From contig JALHNL010000014.1 of NCBI GenBank assembly GCA_022843545.1, positions 1 through 51,365 on the forward strand: a stretch of DNA of 51,365 bases, written 5' to 3'. Of this stretch, positions 15,986-23,963 are shown piece by piece (the stretch's first letter is position 1; every line of letters begins with the position of its first letter). Position numbers and translations under genes: made by a program. Below the pieces are notes generated by a model. The model made no database searches. It was not told where the DNA came from and saw only the letters and a program-made list of their open reading frames with translations. The stretch is from Phycisphaerales bacterium (GTDB lineage Bacteria; Planctomycetota; Phycisphaerae; Phycisphaerales; UBA1924).

Positions 15986-16573
15986 TCACTCGTACTTCAC
16001 GCCCTTGTGCTCGATCCACCCGCTGAGTGGTCGGCCGTCGTCGGCCTTCTGGCGCGTGGGGAACTTGGGTTTGTGGGTGAAGTGGATGGTCCCGCCGCGG
16101 TCGGTCCTTTCGTATTCACCGCGGAGCGTCACGCGGTCGCCGACCTTGAGGGGCACACGCGCCGACGTGTCGATGTTGTGCGAGATGAGGACGGTGAGCC
16201 CGTCGTCGGTCTTGATCAGGAACCGTTGGTGACGGTCCGAGCCGTCGGCGGTGACGTTGTCGTCTTCGAGCAGGCGCTCCACGCGGCCCGCGGCGACCAC
16301 CCAGGCGTCGGTGGCCTTCACACGCACGAGTTCAGCCAGGCGGGCGGAATCGGGGGTGGCCGTCGGGGTGGGGGGAGTGGGGGCGGTGGAGGTGCCCGGC
16401 GCGCCGGATGGCGCGGGCGAGGAGGGCGAAGAACTGCCCAGTCGCACGCCCAGCATGTTCGCCAGCACCAGCGCCGCGACGATCAGCGTCGCGAGCACCG
16501 AGAGCATGCCCGGCTTGGCGCTCAGCCGGGTGGGCGGGGGAGAGGAGTCGGGCTCGCGAGCGGGCATGGGCAT
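15986..16573 (-). CDS. DUF3465 membrane-anchored protein
   Basis: 195 residues. A short cytoplasmic N-terminus, one membrane helix (about 23-45: M-L-S-V-L-A-T-L-I-V-A-A-L-V-L-A), a linker of S, P, A and T (50-75), and a C-terminal domain matching DUF3465: A-G-R-V-E-R-L-L-E-D-D, R-H-Q-R-F-L-I-K, I-S-H-N-I-D, V-G-D-R-V-T-L-R-G-E-Y-E, G-T-I-H-F-T-H, G-W-I-E-H-K-G. The domain is predicted to have an OB-like fold and is usually periplasmic. Function unknown. Start ATG 16573. Confidence 0.82.
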   Translation of the reverse strand: MPMPAREPDSSPPPTRLSAKPGMLSVLATLIVAALVLANMLGVRLGSSSPSSPAPSGAPGTSTAPTPPTPTATPDSARLAELVRVKATDAWVVAAGRVERLLEDDNVTADGSDRHQRFLIKTDDGLTVLISHNIDTSARVPLKVGDRVTLRGEYERTDRGGTIHFTHKPKFPTRQKADDGRPLSGWIEHKGVKYE

Positions 16574-16637
16574 GGGCGAGGGTAGATCGCCGGCGGCGGG
16601 GGTCGGGTCGCGTCAGATCGCGGCCGTAGACTGAGGC

Positions 16638-17282
16638 ATGCCCGTTGACCCTTCGATGCGGCGTCAAGCCCAGTTGAGAGCCAAGGCCCTGCGCGGGGAG
16701 CCCCGCGTGCTGGTGGGCGAGGCGGTGGCGCTGGCGCGGCGCGATCCGTTCCGCGCGTTCGAACTGTGCCGAGCGGCGCCGTGGGCGGTGGCCCGCATGA
16801 CGCGGGCGGAGGTGGGGGAGTTCTTGCCCACGCTCAACGACTGGCGCACCACCGACTGCTACGGCTGCTTCATCTCGGGCGTGGCGTGGCGCGAGGGCGT
16901 GTGGAGCGATGAGGACGTGCTGGCGCTGACGTGGTCTGAGGACCGGTGGGTGCGGCGGGCGGCGCTGGTCTCGACCGTGCCGCTGAACCTGAAGGCCCGC
17001 GGCGCGACGAACCCCAAGGGCGAGGCCCGCAAGACCCTGCGTGTGTGCGAGAAGCTCATCGACGACCGCGACGACATGGTGGTGAAGGCGATGTCGTGGG
17101 CACTGCGTGAACTGGCCCGCAAGGACCCGGCGGCGGTGAAGGCCTTCGTCGAGAAGCACCGCGACCGCCTGGCCGCCCGAGTGCTGCGCGAGGTGAAGAA
17201 CAAGATGACCACGGGGCTGAAGAACCCGCGCAAACGCACAAGAGCAGCCACCAAACGCCGCCGCCCCGGCGGATACGCTTGA
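16638..17282 (+). CDS. DNA alkylation repair (AlkD-like) HEAT-repeat protein
   Basis: 214 residues, all helical repeats: R-A-F-E-L-C-R-A-A-P-W-A-V-A-R, L-N-D-W-R-T-T-D-C-Y-G, W-S-E-D-R-W-V-R-R-A-A-L-V-S, I-D-D-R-D-D-M-V-V-K-A-M-S-W-A-L-R-E-L-A. This matches the AlkD/AlkC superfamily that removes alkylated bases. The D-W near residue 70 and the tryptophan of S-W-A-L-R correspond to the DNA-facing aromatic cleft. The C-terminus is a basic tail (K-N-P-R-K-R-T-R), which may add DNA contact. The stop overlaps the TTG start of the following hydrolase. Confidence 0.85.
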   Translation: MPVDPSMRRQAQLRAKALRGEPRVLVGEAVALARRDPFRAFELCRAAPWAVARMTRAEVGEFLPTLNDWRTTDCYGCFISGVAWREGVWSDEDVLALTWSEDRWVRRAALVSTVPLNLKARGATNPKGEARKTLRVCEKLIDDRDDMVVKAMSWALRELARKDPAAVKAFVEKHRDRLAARVLREVKNKMTTGLKNPRKRTRAATKRRRPGGYA

Positions 17283-18196
17283 ACGTGCCCGACAAGCCCA
17301 CGGCCAGACCGATCCCCGCGCCGAAGCGCCGATGGACCCGCTGGCTGCTCACCCGCGGGCTGGTGCTGGCCGCGATCATCATGCCCGTGAGATTCTTCAG
17401 CCTGGGCGAGTCGCTGGCGATGTACTTCCCATCAAGGCAGGCGTTCGCGACGCCCGCGGCGTATCAGGACGTGAGCATCCCGACGCCCGACGGGCTGACC
17501 CTGCACGCCTGGTTCATGCCCGCACGGGACGCCGCGCCCGGGGAGCGGCGCCCAGTGATCCTGCACCTTCACGGCAACGCCGGGAACATCGCCGACCACG
17601 TTGTTTTCAGCGAGTTCCTGACCGACGCGGGCTTTCACGTGATGATCGTCGACTATCGAGGCTACGGCCGGTCATCTCCGGCGCGGCTGCTCACACGACG
17701 CCAACTGATGACCGACTCGCTGGCCGCGCTCGACGCGCTCATGGCGCGGGGCGACGTCATGCCTGATCGGGTGGGTGTGTACGGCGTGAGCCTGGGGGGC
17801 ACGTTCGCCTTGCAGGCGGCGGCGCAGCGGCCGCGGGTCGCGGCGGTGGCCGCCGTCAGCGCGTTCAGCACCTGGGCCGGGATCGCTTCGGACCACCTGC
17901 CGCTGCTGGGGCCCATCCTCATGCCCGGCGGGCTCAACGCACGCGACGCCATGCCCGACATCGCGCCGCGACCGCTGCTGATCGTTCACGGCACTCAGGA
18001 CGCCATCGTGCCCGTGCGGCACGCGGACGTCCTGCGCGACGCGGCCTCGTCGGCAGGCGTGCCCGTGGAGTTGGTGCGCATTGACGGCGCGGATCACAAC
18101 GCGATCATCGCCGATCATCCCGAGGCTGAGCGCGCGATCGCCGGGTTCTTCAAGCGCGTGCTCACGGCGGAGAAGCCCGATCACACTCGCCCCTGA
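17279..18196 (+). CDS. Alpha/beta hydrolase, membrane-anchored
   Basis: 305 residues from TTG 17279 (GTG 17285 possible). A single N-terminal hydrophobic helix (22-40) precedes the hydrolase fold: H-L-H-G-N-A-G-N oxyanion loop, D-Y-R-G-Y-G-R-S, nucleophile elbow G-V-S-L-G-G (S171), acid in H-G-T-Q-D (D241), and histidine in G-A-D-H-N (H273). This is the BEM46/ABHD13-type family of serine esterases of unknown natural substrate. It overlaps the AlkD-like gene by four bases, so the two are probably cotranscribed. Confidence 0.88.
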   Translation: MNVPDKPTARPIPAPKRRWTRWLLTRGLVLAAIIMPVRFFSLGESLAMYFPSRQAFATPAAYQDVSIPTPDGLTLHAWFMPARDAAPGERRPVILHLHGNAGNIADHVVFSEFLTDAGFHVMIVDYRGYGRSSPARLLTRRQLMTDSLAALDALMARGDVMPDRVGVYGVSLGGTFALQAAAQRPRVAAVAAVSAFSTWAGIASDHLPLLGPILMPGGLNARDAMPDIAPRPLLIVHGTQDAIVPVRHADVLRDAASSAGVPVELVRIDGADHNAIIADHPEAERAIAGFFKRVLTAEKPDHTRP

Positions 18197-18223
18197 AAGG
18201 GCGGTCTAGAGAAAGCGTGGACC

Positions 18224-18694
18224 ATGCCGACATTCGTGAAGCAATCCCGCCTCCTCGCCCCGGCCCGCGCGGTCTTCGCGTGGCACCAGTCCCCCGGCGC
18301 GCTGCAGGCGCTCATCCCGCCGTGGGAGCCCGTCACCGTCGAGCAGCCCCCCAAGAGCCTGCGCGACGGCGAGATCGCCGTGCTGGTGATGAAGGTGGGC
18401 CCGCTGAAGCGGCGCTGGGTGGCCCGGCACTTCGGGTTTGAGGACCGCGGCGACGACGGCGGCGTGTTCAACGATGAGCAGGTCAAGGGCCCGTTCGCTT
18501 CGTGGACGCACCGGCACAGCGTCGTCGCGGACGGCCCGGGCGCGTGCGTGCTGGAGGATCACATCGTGTATCGCCTGCCGCTTGGGGCGGTGGGGCAGTT
18601 CTTCGCGGGGTGGTTCGTGCGGCGCAAGCTCGAGCGCATGTTCGCGTTCAGGCATGAGGCAACGCGGAAAGCGGTGGAGGCGGGGGCGCGGTAG
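18224..18694 (+). CDS. SRPBCC/START-like lipid-binding family protein
   Basis: 156 residues. The START/Bet v 1 pattern is visible: R-A-V-F-A-W-H-Q-S-P-G-A-L-Q-A-L-I-P-P-W-E near the start, a beta-sheet middle with R-R-W-V-A-R-H-F-G-F, F-A-S-W-T-H-R-H-S, L-E-D-H-I-V-Y-R-L-P, and a C-terminal helix with F-R-H-E-A-T. Homologues are often annotated as ligand-binding SRPBCC proteins or as the C-terminal part of cell-division inhibitor SulA-like NAD-dependent epimerases. Cargo unknown. It is 27 bases past the hydrolase. Confidence 0.82.
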   Translation: MPTFVKQSRLLAPARAVFAWHQSPGALQALIPPWEPVTVEQPPKSLRDGEIAVLVMKVGPLKRRWVARHFGFEDRGDDGGVFNDEQVKGPFASWTHRHSVVADGPGACVLEDHIVYRLPLGAVGQFFAGWFVRRKLERMFAFRHEATRKAVEAGAR

Positions 18695-18741
18695 CTCGGT
18701 CGTGCTTTCAGGGCGTTTTGGAGCCCGCCACACAATGGTGG

Positions 18742-18803
18742 CCCAGGCGTCCCGCCTGGGTCGGGCGTTGCGCACGCTACGGCACAGGCGAGACGCCTGT
18801 GCC
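18742..18803. repeat. Paired palindromes of the planctomycete GTGVSPV repeat
   Basis: Two perfect hairpins: CCCAGGCG-TCC-CGCCTGGG (18742-18760) and GGCACAGGCG-AGA-CGCCTGTGCC (18781-18803). This is the dispersed repeat seen in many planctomycete genomes, which often translates as G-T-G-V-S-P-V on one strand and R-D-A-C-A-T on the other. Its right arm forms the 3' end of the small gene below. Confidence 0.75.
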
Positions 18804-19031
18804 ACCGCTCTGTTCATTCGGTGAGGTGTTCTTGGGCTTCGCGGCCTCGGGGGCCTTGTCGCCGGGCGCGGGCTGCGGCTTGGCTTTCGTCGCGGGCTTG
18901 GTCTCCGGGTCGGCGGTCGCCGAGCGCGGGATCCCGGCCACCAGCAGCAGCCGAGCCGAGATGATGACCACGAACACGCCGACCACGCCGGCGAAGAACG
19001 ACAGGTGGATGGTGCGTGTGCGGCGGGTCAT
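18777..19031 (-). CDS. Small membrane protein ending in a repeat
   Basis: 84 residues. A short basic N-terminus (M-T-R-R-T-R-T-I-H) leads a membrane helix (11-33: F-F-A-G-V-V-G-V-F-V-V-I-I-S-A-R-L-L-L-V-A-G), then a hydrophilic tail of K, P, A and E. The last codons G-G-T-G-V-S-P-V-P and the stop come from the dispersed repeat at 18781-18803, so the original C-terminus may have been replaced. It lies 114 bases downstream of the prepilin cluster on the same strand. Function unknown. Confidence 0.6.
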   Translation of the reverse strand: MTRRTRTIHLSFFAGVVGVFVVIISARLLLVAGIPRSATADPETKPATKAKPQPAPGDKAPEAAKPKNTSPNEQSGGTGVSPVP

Positions 19032-19144
19032 GCGGGGATTCTAAAACGGGGCGTGCGGGCCGTGGGGCCCGCCGCTCCGTCACTCTCGTCATCCTGTGGG
19101 CGGTGGGTGGGTGTGGGGGTGTAGAGGGGGAAGTCGATGCGGGT

Positions 19145-19762
19145 TCACGAGCCTCCGGTGATGACGGTGCCCGAGACGCCCGAGGGTCCGGTGGGCGCGG
19201 TCGGTTCGCGCGGGATGCGCCGCGTGGTGACGCGCCCGGTGAAGGGCTCGACCACGATGTCGAAGAACTCGTCGGGGCCCTGGATCCGGACGGTGCCGCC
19301 GGAGCCCGGGGTGTCGCCGGTGGTGGCGGCGGCGGGAGAGCCCATCTCGTCAAAGATGAGCGTGGCGGAGTTGTTGAAGTTGGCCCAGGCGATCTGCGCG
19401 CCGCCGAAGGAGGCGTCGCCGAAGGACTGGAACATGCGCCCGCCGGGGCGCGAGGGGTCGTAGAGCGTGCCGGTGGTGGTGTTGATCTGCCCGCCCAGCA
19501 CCTGCACGACGTGATAACTGTTGTCGCTGGTGCGGCCCATGTCATTGGCGCTGGTGGGCACGTTGAAGACCACGGCCCGGCGCTGCTGGAAGGCGATGGC
19601 GTCGGCCTGGGCGAAAGTGATGTCGCTCACGACGTTGCGCACCGCGGCCTGGATGCGCAGCACGCCCACCGAGCCCATCGCGGGGATGACCATCGCGCCC
19701 GCGATGCCCAGGAGCGCGACCACGATGAGCATCTCAACAAGCGTGAACGCGCGGGGCTTCAT
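19145..19762 (-). CDS. Prepilin-like protein, GspH/FimT type
   Basis: 205 residues. Leader MKPRA then F-T-L-V-E-M-L-I-V-V-A-L-L-G-I-A-G-A-M-V-I-P: the type IV pilin N-methylation site and helix, cut before F. The following A-A-V-R-N-V-V-S-D-I-T-F-A-Q-A-D-A-I-A-F-Q-Q-R-R-A-V-V-F resembles the GspH/FimT minor pseudopilin module (alpha helix then beta sheet). AAGGA precedes ATG 19762 by nine bases. It is the third pilin-like gene of the 19-21 kb cluster; no ATPase, secretin or prepilin peptidase gene is present. Confidence 0.85.
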   Translation of the reverse strand: MKPRAFTLVEMLIVVALLGIAGAMVIPAMGSVGVLRIQAAVRNVVSDITFAQADAIAFQQRRAVVFNVPTSANDMGRTSDNSYHVVQVLGGQINTTTGTLYDPSRPGGRMFQSFGDASFGGAQIAWANFNNSATLIFDEMGSPAAATTGDTPGSGGTVRIQGPDEFFDIVVEPFTGRVTTRRIPREPTAPTGPSGVSGTVITGGS

Positions 19763-19809
19763 GGGTTGGTCCTTCCGGGCTGTCGGCGCGGGCCGATGGT
19801 CCGGGCGAG

Positions 19810-20136
19810 TTACCGGCCGCCCGAGGCGTCGGTGGTGGTCGTGGGGAACTTGATCTCGGGCATCTCGGTGACCTTCACCGACAGGCCCTTCTCGAGCTTG
19901 GCTTCGATGCGCGCCAGCTTGGCGTTGATGTCCACCAGCGCGTCGGCCTGGCGACGCTGCACCTCCGCGTTGTTGGGGAACGCGGGCGGGTTCGAGGAGT
20001 TGGACTGGGTGCGGTTCTGGGCCTGGGCCGTCGAGGGCGTCAGCGACGCGACCTGGATCGCGGTGTTCACCACGAGCATGACCGCGACAAAGGCCAGCAG
20101 CGGGCGCGACGAGTAGGAGCGGGTGGTCGAGGACAT
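19810..20136 (-). CDS. Small anchored coiled-coil protein in the prepilin cluster
   Basis: 108 residues. A signal anchor (P-L-L-A-F-V-A-V-M-L-V-V-N-T-A-I-Q-V-A) is followed by an N/Q/S/P linker and a short amphipathic helix (Q-A-D-A-L-V-D-I-N-A-K-L-A-R-I-E-A-K-L). No family recognised. GGAG eight bases before ATG 20136 fixes the start. It lies between two prepilin-like genes on the same strand, which suggests a role in the same envelope structure. Confidence 0.7.
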   Translation of the reverse strand: MSSTTRSYSSRPLLAFVAVMLVVNTAIQVASLTPSTAQAQNRTQSNSSNPPAFPNNAEVQRRQADALVDINAKLARIEAKLEKGLSVKVTEMPEIKFPTTTTDASGGR

Positions 20137-20252
20137 GGCGGACTCCTGTTGGGCCCGCATGCGGCGCGCACACGCGGCCGGAGCGGACCCCTCGTCGTCA
20201 TCGGTCCGAAAACCCCGCGGGTTGAGGGGCCCCGCGGCGGTGGACTGCGGGT

Positions 20253-20693
20253 TCAGCGGGGCAGGGGTTGGTCCTGGTCGTCGAAGCCGGCGGCCCAGAT
20301 CTCGTCGTTGGCCGCGCTGTAGATCCAGCCGTAGGTGGGCGCGGCCGGGAAGGCGGCGTCGGGCGTGTCGCGGAAAATGATGATCCTGGCGATCGAGCCG
20401 CCCACATAGGCGTTGCTGGGCGGGCCTTGCAGGTGGTTAGGACCGACCAGTTCGCCCCAGGTCCCGTCGCCCTCGGCGATCTGCGGGGCCTGGTTGGCGT
20501 GACGGATGCGGTACATCTCCAGGTGCCGGCGGATCTTGCTCAGTTCGGTCTGAGTGGCCGTGACGGCCGAGTCCTGCGCGGCGCGGGCGAACTGCGGGAT
20601 AACCATGGCGGCCATGATCCCGAGGATCACCACGACGATGAGGATCTCGACGAGGGTGAAGGCGGTGCGAGCGCGGGTGCTTGCTGCGGGCAT
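20253..20693 (-). CDS. Prepilin-like protein, GspG type (second copy)
   Basis: 146 residues. R-T-A then F-T-L-V-E-I-L-I-V-V-V-I-L-G-I-M-A-A-M-V-I-P-Q-F, then A-T-Q-T-E-L-S-K-I-R-R-H-L-E-M-Y-R: a GspG-like pseudopilin, cut before F. The C-terminus (Y-G-W-I-Y-S-A-A-N-D-E-I-W) parallels that of the neighbouring copy (A-W-I-Y-D-S-A-N-R-T-V-Y), so the two arose by duplication. ATG 20693 was chosen because it gives a ten-residue leader. Confidence 0.86.
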   Translation of the reverse strand: MPAASTRARTAFTLVEILIVVVILGIMAAMVIPQFARAAQDSAVTATQTELSKIRRHLEMYRIRHANQAPQIAEGDGTWGELVGPNHLQGPPSNAYVGGSIARIIIFRDTPDAAFPAAPTYGWIYSAANDEIWAAGFDDQDQPLPR

Positions 20694-20792
20694 GACAGGG
20701 ACCCCCAACCGACCGGACGACACGCCTCCAACGAATCCGACCTGCGAAGCGCCAAGGCCGTCGTTAGACGGCCCGGGCGTGAGAGTTCAGAG

Positions 20793-21281
20793 TTAGTTGA
20801 CGGGGAACCAGGGGTCGTTCGAGCCGTCGGTGCGGAAGTCCTCGTTGAAGCCGATGCAGTAGACGGTGCGGTTGGCGGAGTCGTAGATCCACGCGTCGGC
20901 CGCGCCAGCGACCGCCTCGACCTCGCTGTCAGCCAGCACGCCGGCGACGATGTTCGAGGTGCCGGTGCGGGGGTTGATCGGCGGGGTGCGGAGGAACTCC
21001 TCGCCCAAGAGGCCGCGGTCGGCGGCGGCGGCGCCGGCGGGGTCGCCCCAGCCGGTGGCGCCCAGGGTGCCCAGCGCGGGGGCCTGGCCGTTGTTGCGGA
21101 CGCGGAAGAGCTCGATCTGGCTGCGGATGGTCTGCAGCTGGCTCTCCACGTTGGACACCTGGGCGTCCTCGCTGGCCCGCGTGAACTGCGGGATGACGAT
21201 GGCGGCCAAGATGCCGAGGATGACGACGACGATCAGGATTTCGACGAGGGTGAAGGCCTTGCGAACGTTACGGGTAATCAT
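20793..21281 (-). CDS. Prepilin-like protein, GspG type (first copy)
   Basis: 162 residues. Leader M-I-T-R-N-V-R-K-A then F-T-L-V-E-I-L-I-V-V-V-I-L-G-I-L-A-A-I-V-I-P-Q-F-T-R-A-S-E-D-A, with V-E-S-Q-L-Q-T-I-R-S-Q-I-E-L-F-R. AAGGAG nine bases upstream supports ATG 21281. The helix is almost identical to the next gene's, but the globular part differs. It is the first gene of a minus-strand run reaching at least 19145. Confidence 0.88.
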   Translation of the reverse strand: MITRNVRKAFTLVEILIVVVILGILAAIVIPQFTRASEDAQVSNVESQLQTIRSQIELFRVRNNGQAPALGTLGATGWGDPAGAAAADRGLLGEEFLRTPPINPRTGTSNIVAGVLADSEVEAVAGAADAWIYDSANRTVYCIGFNEDFRTDGSNDPWFPVN

Positions 21282-21766
21282 GCCAGATGCTCCTTGCCGC
21301 TTCCGCGTCCTTTGCCCCCCCGGGGCCACGCGCCCAATCGGGAAGTGCGGGATTGGCTGCGTGCTCGGTGGGACGCGAGCGTCGGTCCCACTGTGCGATT
21401 CAACATCGACGTGGCAAGCCCCCGCGTTCACGTCGTGCGCTCGCGGGGCATGCGACTTGTCCACCTGTGCGGGCTGGCGAGAGACTCGGGGCGGTTCAGG
21501 CGTGGATTTGGCCGGATAACCCGGTGATGGCCATGGGGGATCAGCCTTGCGCGCTTCGCGACTGGCCATGGACCATCGCCGGGCACGAACAGATGAGGCC
21601 GGAAGAGTGTGGGTGCGTGGATGGCGGGGACATTCCGCCCGATCTTCGTGGCGATCGCCTCCTGCCTTTCGCCCCACGCCTGGCGCCCTTGCCCAAAAAC
21701 CACCCGGCCCCGCCTACGTGGCGGGGCCGGCTGTGATCTTCAGGATGTGGTCGGACGCGAGGCCGA
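21282..21766. other. Gene-free stretch between prepilin cluster and PEP-CTERM-like gene
   Basis: 485 bases. Its left part holds the upstream region of the prepilin run, without a clear promoter. Its right end holds the terminator of the PEP-CTERM-like gene. Open frames here have no ribosome-binding site or protein-like composition. Confidence 0.6.
21692..21731 (-). terminator. Rho-independent terminator of the PEP-CTERM-like gene
   Basis: CCGGCCCCGCC (21705-21715), loop TACGT, GGCGGGGCCGG (21721-21731): 11 perfect pairs. On the minus strand it is followed by GTGG and five T. It is 36 bases past the stop at 21767. Confidence 0.8.
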
Positions 21767-22978
21767 TCAGGCCCGGCGACGACGCAGGGCGACCAGACCG
21801 CCCAGGCCGATGAGGGCCGCCGCGCCCGGGGTGGGCACGATGCGGATGCCGCGGACCCAGACATCAGCGACGACGGTGGAGAGGCCCGAGCCGTCGAGGT
21901 TGATGCGGGCGATGCGCGGGCCGCTGGGGCCGGTGTGCTCGGCGAAGACGAGCGTGTTGCTGTAGGGGTCGTAGGCGATGGCCTCGGGGCTGCTGAGGCC
22001 GGTGGTCACGGTGCGGATGCTGCCGTAGCCGCCCACGCCGTTGAGCGTGATCTCGTAGATGCCGCCGGTGAGCTGGTCGGTGACGAAGAGGTTGCCCGAC
22101 GGGCCGGTGGTGATGCCACGGACGTCGGTGAGGACCTGGGGCAGGGTGCCATCACCGAAGGGATTGGTGAAGGCATCAAGCGGGGCGGGCAGATTGCCGC
22201 TGGCCAAGGTGGGGCCGATGTCGGCGAAGTCCACGGTCAGGCTGTAGGTGCCGGAGTCGGGCGCCGGGTTGGCGCCGAAGCCGAAGCGGTACACCTGGCT
22301 GCTGAAGTTGCGGTTGGCCGGGAGGCTGCCCTGGGGGACCAGGAACTTGCCGCCGTTGGTGGACACCACGTAGTAGTCCCCGTTGCCCTGGGGGCTGGGG
22401 ACGACGAAGGCGTTGTTGGCCGGACGGGGCAGGCCCGCGGCGATGGGCGGCTCGGCGAAGAGGCGGGTGGTGGCGCCACCGTTGTCCATCGCGTAGACAC
22501 CCTTGTTCTGGCCGGCGAGCGGGCCCTCGGTGGGGTTGTTGGTGTAGACGAGGCGCTGCTTGGCGGTGTCATACCAGAGACCGATGGGGTTCTGGACATC
22601 GCCGCCGGTGACCAGCGTGCTGCTGGTGGCCGCGCCGCTGAAGGGGTTATCGATCCGGAAGATGTTGCCGACGGTGTTGGTGGTGCCGTTGCCGACCTGG
22701 CTGGGCCCGTTGCCGACGAAGACCGAGCCGTTGGGCCCGAAAGTCAGGTCGGAGAGGCGAGTCGTGGGGCGGTTGAACTGGAGGGGGTCCTGGCTGTTGG
22801 CGTAGGTGAAGATGGTGTTCACCCCGCCGCCGCCGGTCTGCCACCACTTGACGAAGTTGCTGCTGGTCCCGCTGGGGCCGTTGACGGTGTCGGTGAAGAT
22901 GATGTCACCGTTGGTCTGGGCCATCGCCGTGCCGGCAGAGGCCAAGAGCGCGAAGATGGAAAGAGCGGTCGTCTTCAT
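21767..22978 (-). CDS. Secreted beta-propeller-like protein with PEP-CTERM-like tail
   Basis: 403 residues. Signal peptide M-K-T-T-A-L-S-I-F-A-L-L-A-S-A-G-T-A-M-A, cut before Q-T-N-G. The body has repeated blade-like segments (D-L-T-F-G-P-N-G-S-V-F-V-G, P-I-G-L-W-Y-D-T, G-I-T-T-G-P-S-G-N-L-F-V-T-D, A-I-A-Y-D-P-Y-S-N-T-L-V-F), suggesting an NHL/SMP-30-like propeller. The tail is V-P-T-P-G-A-A, hydrophobic, then R-R-R-R-A, a PEP-CTERM-type sorting signal. AGGAG eight bases before ATG 22978 fixes the start. Its own structured upstream region and terminator suggest a well-expressed surface protein. Confidence 0.85.
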   Translation of the reverse strand: MKTTALSIFALLASAGTAMAQTNGDIIFTDTVNGPSGTSSNFVKWWQTGGGGVNTIFTYANSQDPLQFNRPTTRLSDLTFGPNGSVFVGNGPSQVGNGTTNTVGNIFRIDNPFSGAATSSTLVTGGDVQNPIGLWYDTAKQRLVYTNNPTEGPLAGQNKGVYAMDNGGATTRLFAEPPIAAGLPRPANNAFVVPSPQGNGDYYVVSTNGGKFLVPQGSLPANRNFSSQVYRFGFGANPAPDSGTYSLTVDFADIGPTLASGNLPAPLDAFTNPFGDGTLPQVLTDVRGITTGPSGNLFVTDQLTGGIYEITLNGVGGYGSIRTVTTGLSSPEAIAYDPYSNTLVFAEHTGPSGPRIARINLDGSGLSTVVADVWVRGIRIVPTPGAAALIGLGGLVALRRRRA

Positions 22979-23235
22979 GTCTCTATCTCCTAATGGAAAG
23001 TCTGCTTTGCCCTGAGAGTGTGGGCTGGCGGGCTTTCGCCCGCCGGGCTCGAACAACGAGCCGGGCCGGTGAGCGTTCCCGAGTAAGGCACGCTTCGTCC
23101 GGCCATCTGAAATGTACGTCAGAAATGGCCGGATTGCACCCCAACGGCTGATAAGGGGGTGCAATTTCCCTACATTAACGCTGGTCTTACACCTAAACTG
23201 GTGTCGGTACTAGGTTTGGGCTCAAGTGGGTGTTC
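22979..23235 (-). promoter_or_regulatory. Structured upstream region of the PEP-CTERM-like gene
   Basis: This stretch is less GC-rich than its surroundings and holds several hairpins. ATTGCACCCC (23133-23142) pairs with GGGGTGCAAT (23156-23165). TCCGGCCAT (23098-23106) pairs with 23125-23133, with CTGA/TCAG continuing inside. GGCTCG/CGAGCC and CGGGC/GCCCG hairpins lie nearer the gene. The first two share base 23133. With 23236-23321 it makes the only other gap over 300 bases. No riboswitch family is recognised. Confidence 0.45.
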
Positions 23236-23274
23236 AAAAAAACCAAACCGACCCCGGTACGTCCGAGGTCGGTT
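23236..23274 (-). terminator. Rho-independent terminator of the OmpA-family gene
   Basis: AACCGACC (23246-23253) pairs with GGTCGGTT (23267-23274). After one mismatch, CGG/CCG closes a TACGT loop. On the minus strand the stem leads into TGG and seven T (23242-23236). It is 47 bases past the stop at 23322. Confidence 0.88.
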
Positions 23275-23321
23275 CGGCAAGGAGAACTAGGTTATTCAAC
23301 CTAAGCCTTTGGACGTACCAC

Positions 23322-23963
23322 TTAGCTGCCGAGGATGTGGATCTCGACGCGGCGGGAAGCGGCCTTGGTGGACTTGGGGTTGGCGGAGCCACGGCCCACG
23401 GCCTCCATGCGGCTGGAGGAGATGCCCTTGCTGCCCAGGTAGCGCATCACGGCCTCCGCGCGAGCCTGGGAGAGGGCCTCGTTGGTGCCCCACTTGCTCT
23501 TGCGGATGGGGGTGTTGTCGGTGTAGCCCTCGATGCGGATGAAGTTGTCGGTGTAGCGGCTGTTGATCGTGCGGGCGATGCCGTCGAGTTCCTTCTTGCC
23601 GGCGGCGGTGAGCTCAGCCTGGCCGGAGGAGAAGGAGACGTCGCCGGCCATGGCGATGACCACGTCGGGCTTGGGGGCGGGACGGCTCCCGCTGCCGGTG
23701 TCGGTGCCCCAGCCGGGCTGAGCGGGCGGGGGGTTCGAGGCGACGCGGGCCTCGGCGGCGGCGCGGGCGGCATCGGCCTGGGCGGCGCGGCTGTTGGCGT
23801 CGTTGACCTGGGTGGCCAGGGCATCGCGCTCCTGCTGGAGCTGGGCGTTCTGAGCCGCCATCTGCTCCATCTGCATCTGCTGTTCTTTGTTCTGGCAGCC
23901 GCCAAGGCCAAGGCCCAGGGCCGCAAACGAGACACCGACGACCATCATCCAGGAACGAGCCAT
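23322..23963 (-). CDS. OmpA-family peptidoglycan-associated lipoprotein
   Basis: 213 residues. A lipobox L-G-G-C (cysteine at residue 23) follows a signal sequence. A coiled coil rich in Q, M and E (26-75) and a G/P/S linker precede the OmpA C-terminal domain (about 100-213): V-S-F-S-S-G-Q-A-E-L-T, I-R-I-E-G-Y-T-D-N-T-P-I, N-E-A-L-S-Q-A-R-A-E-A-V, and N-P-K-S-T-K-A-A-S-R-R-V-E-I. These contain the D and R residues that hold meso-diaminopimelate of peptidoglycan. It would tether the outer membrane to the wall. ATG 23963 has AAGGAGG eight bases upstream. Confidence 0.92.
   Translation of the reverse strand: MARSWMMVVGVSFAALGLGLGGCQNKEQQMQMEQMAAQNAQLQQERDALATQVNDANSRAAQADAARAAAEARVASNPPPAQPGWGTDTGSGSRPAPKPDVVIAMAGDVSFSSGQAELTAAGKKELDGIARTINSRYTDNFIRIEGYTDNTPIRKSKWGTNEALSQARAEAVMRYLGSKGISSSRMEAVGRGSANPKSTKAASRRVEIHILGS

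Noticed and set aside
20268-21527. A 419-residue open frame opposite the prepilin genes
   Set aside because: Both prepilin genes have firm starts, ribosome-binding sites and signatures; this frame is their shadow.
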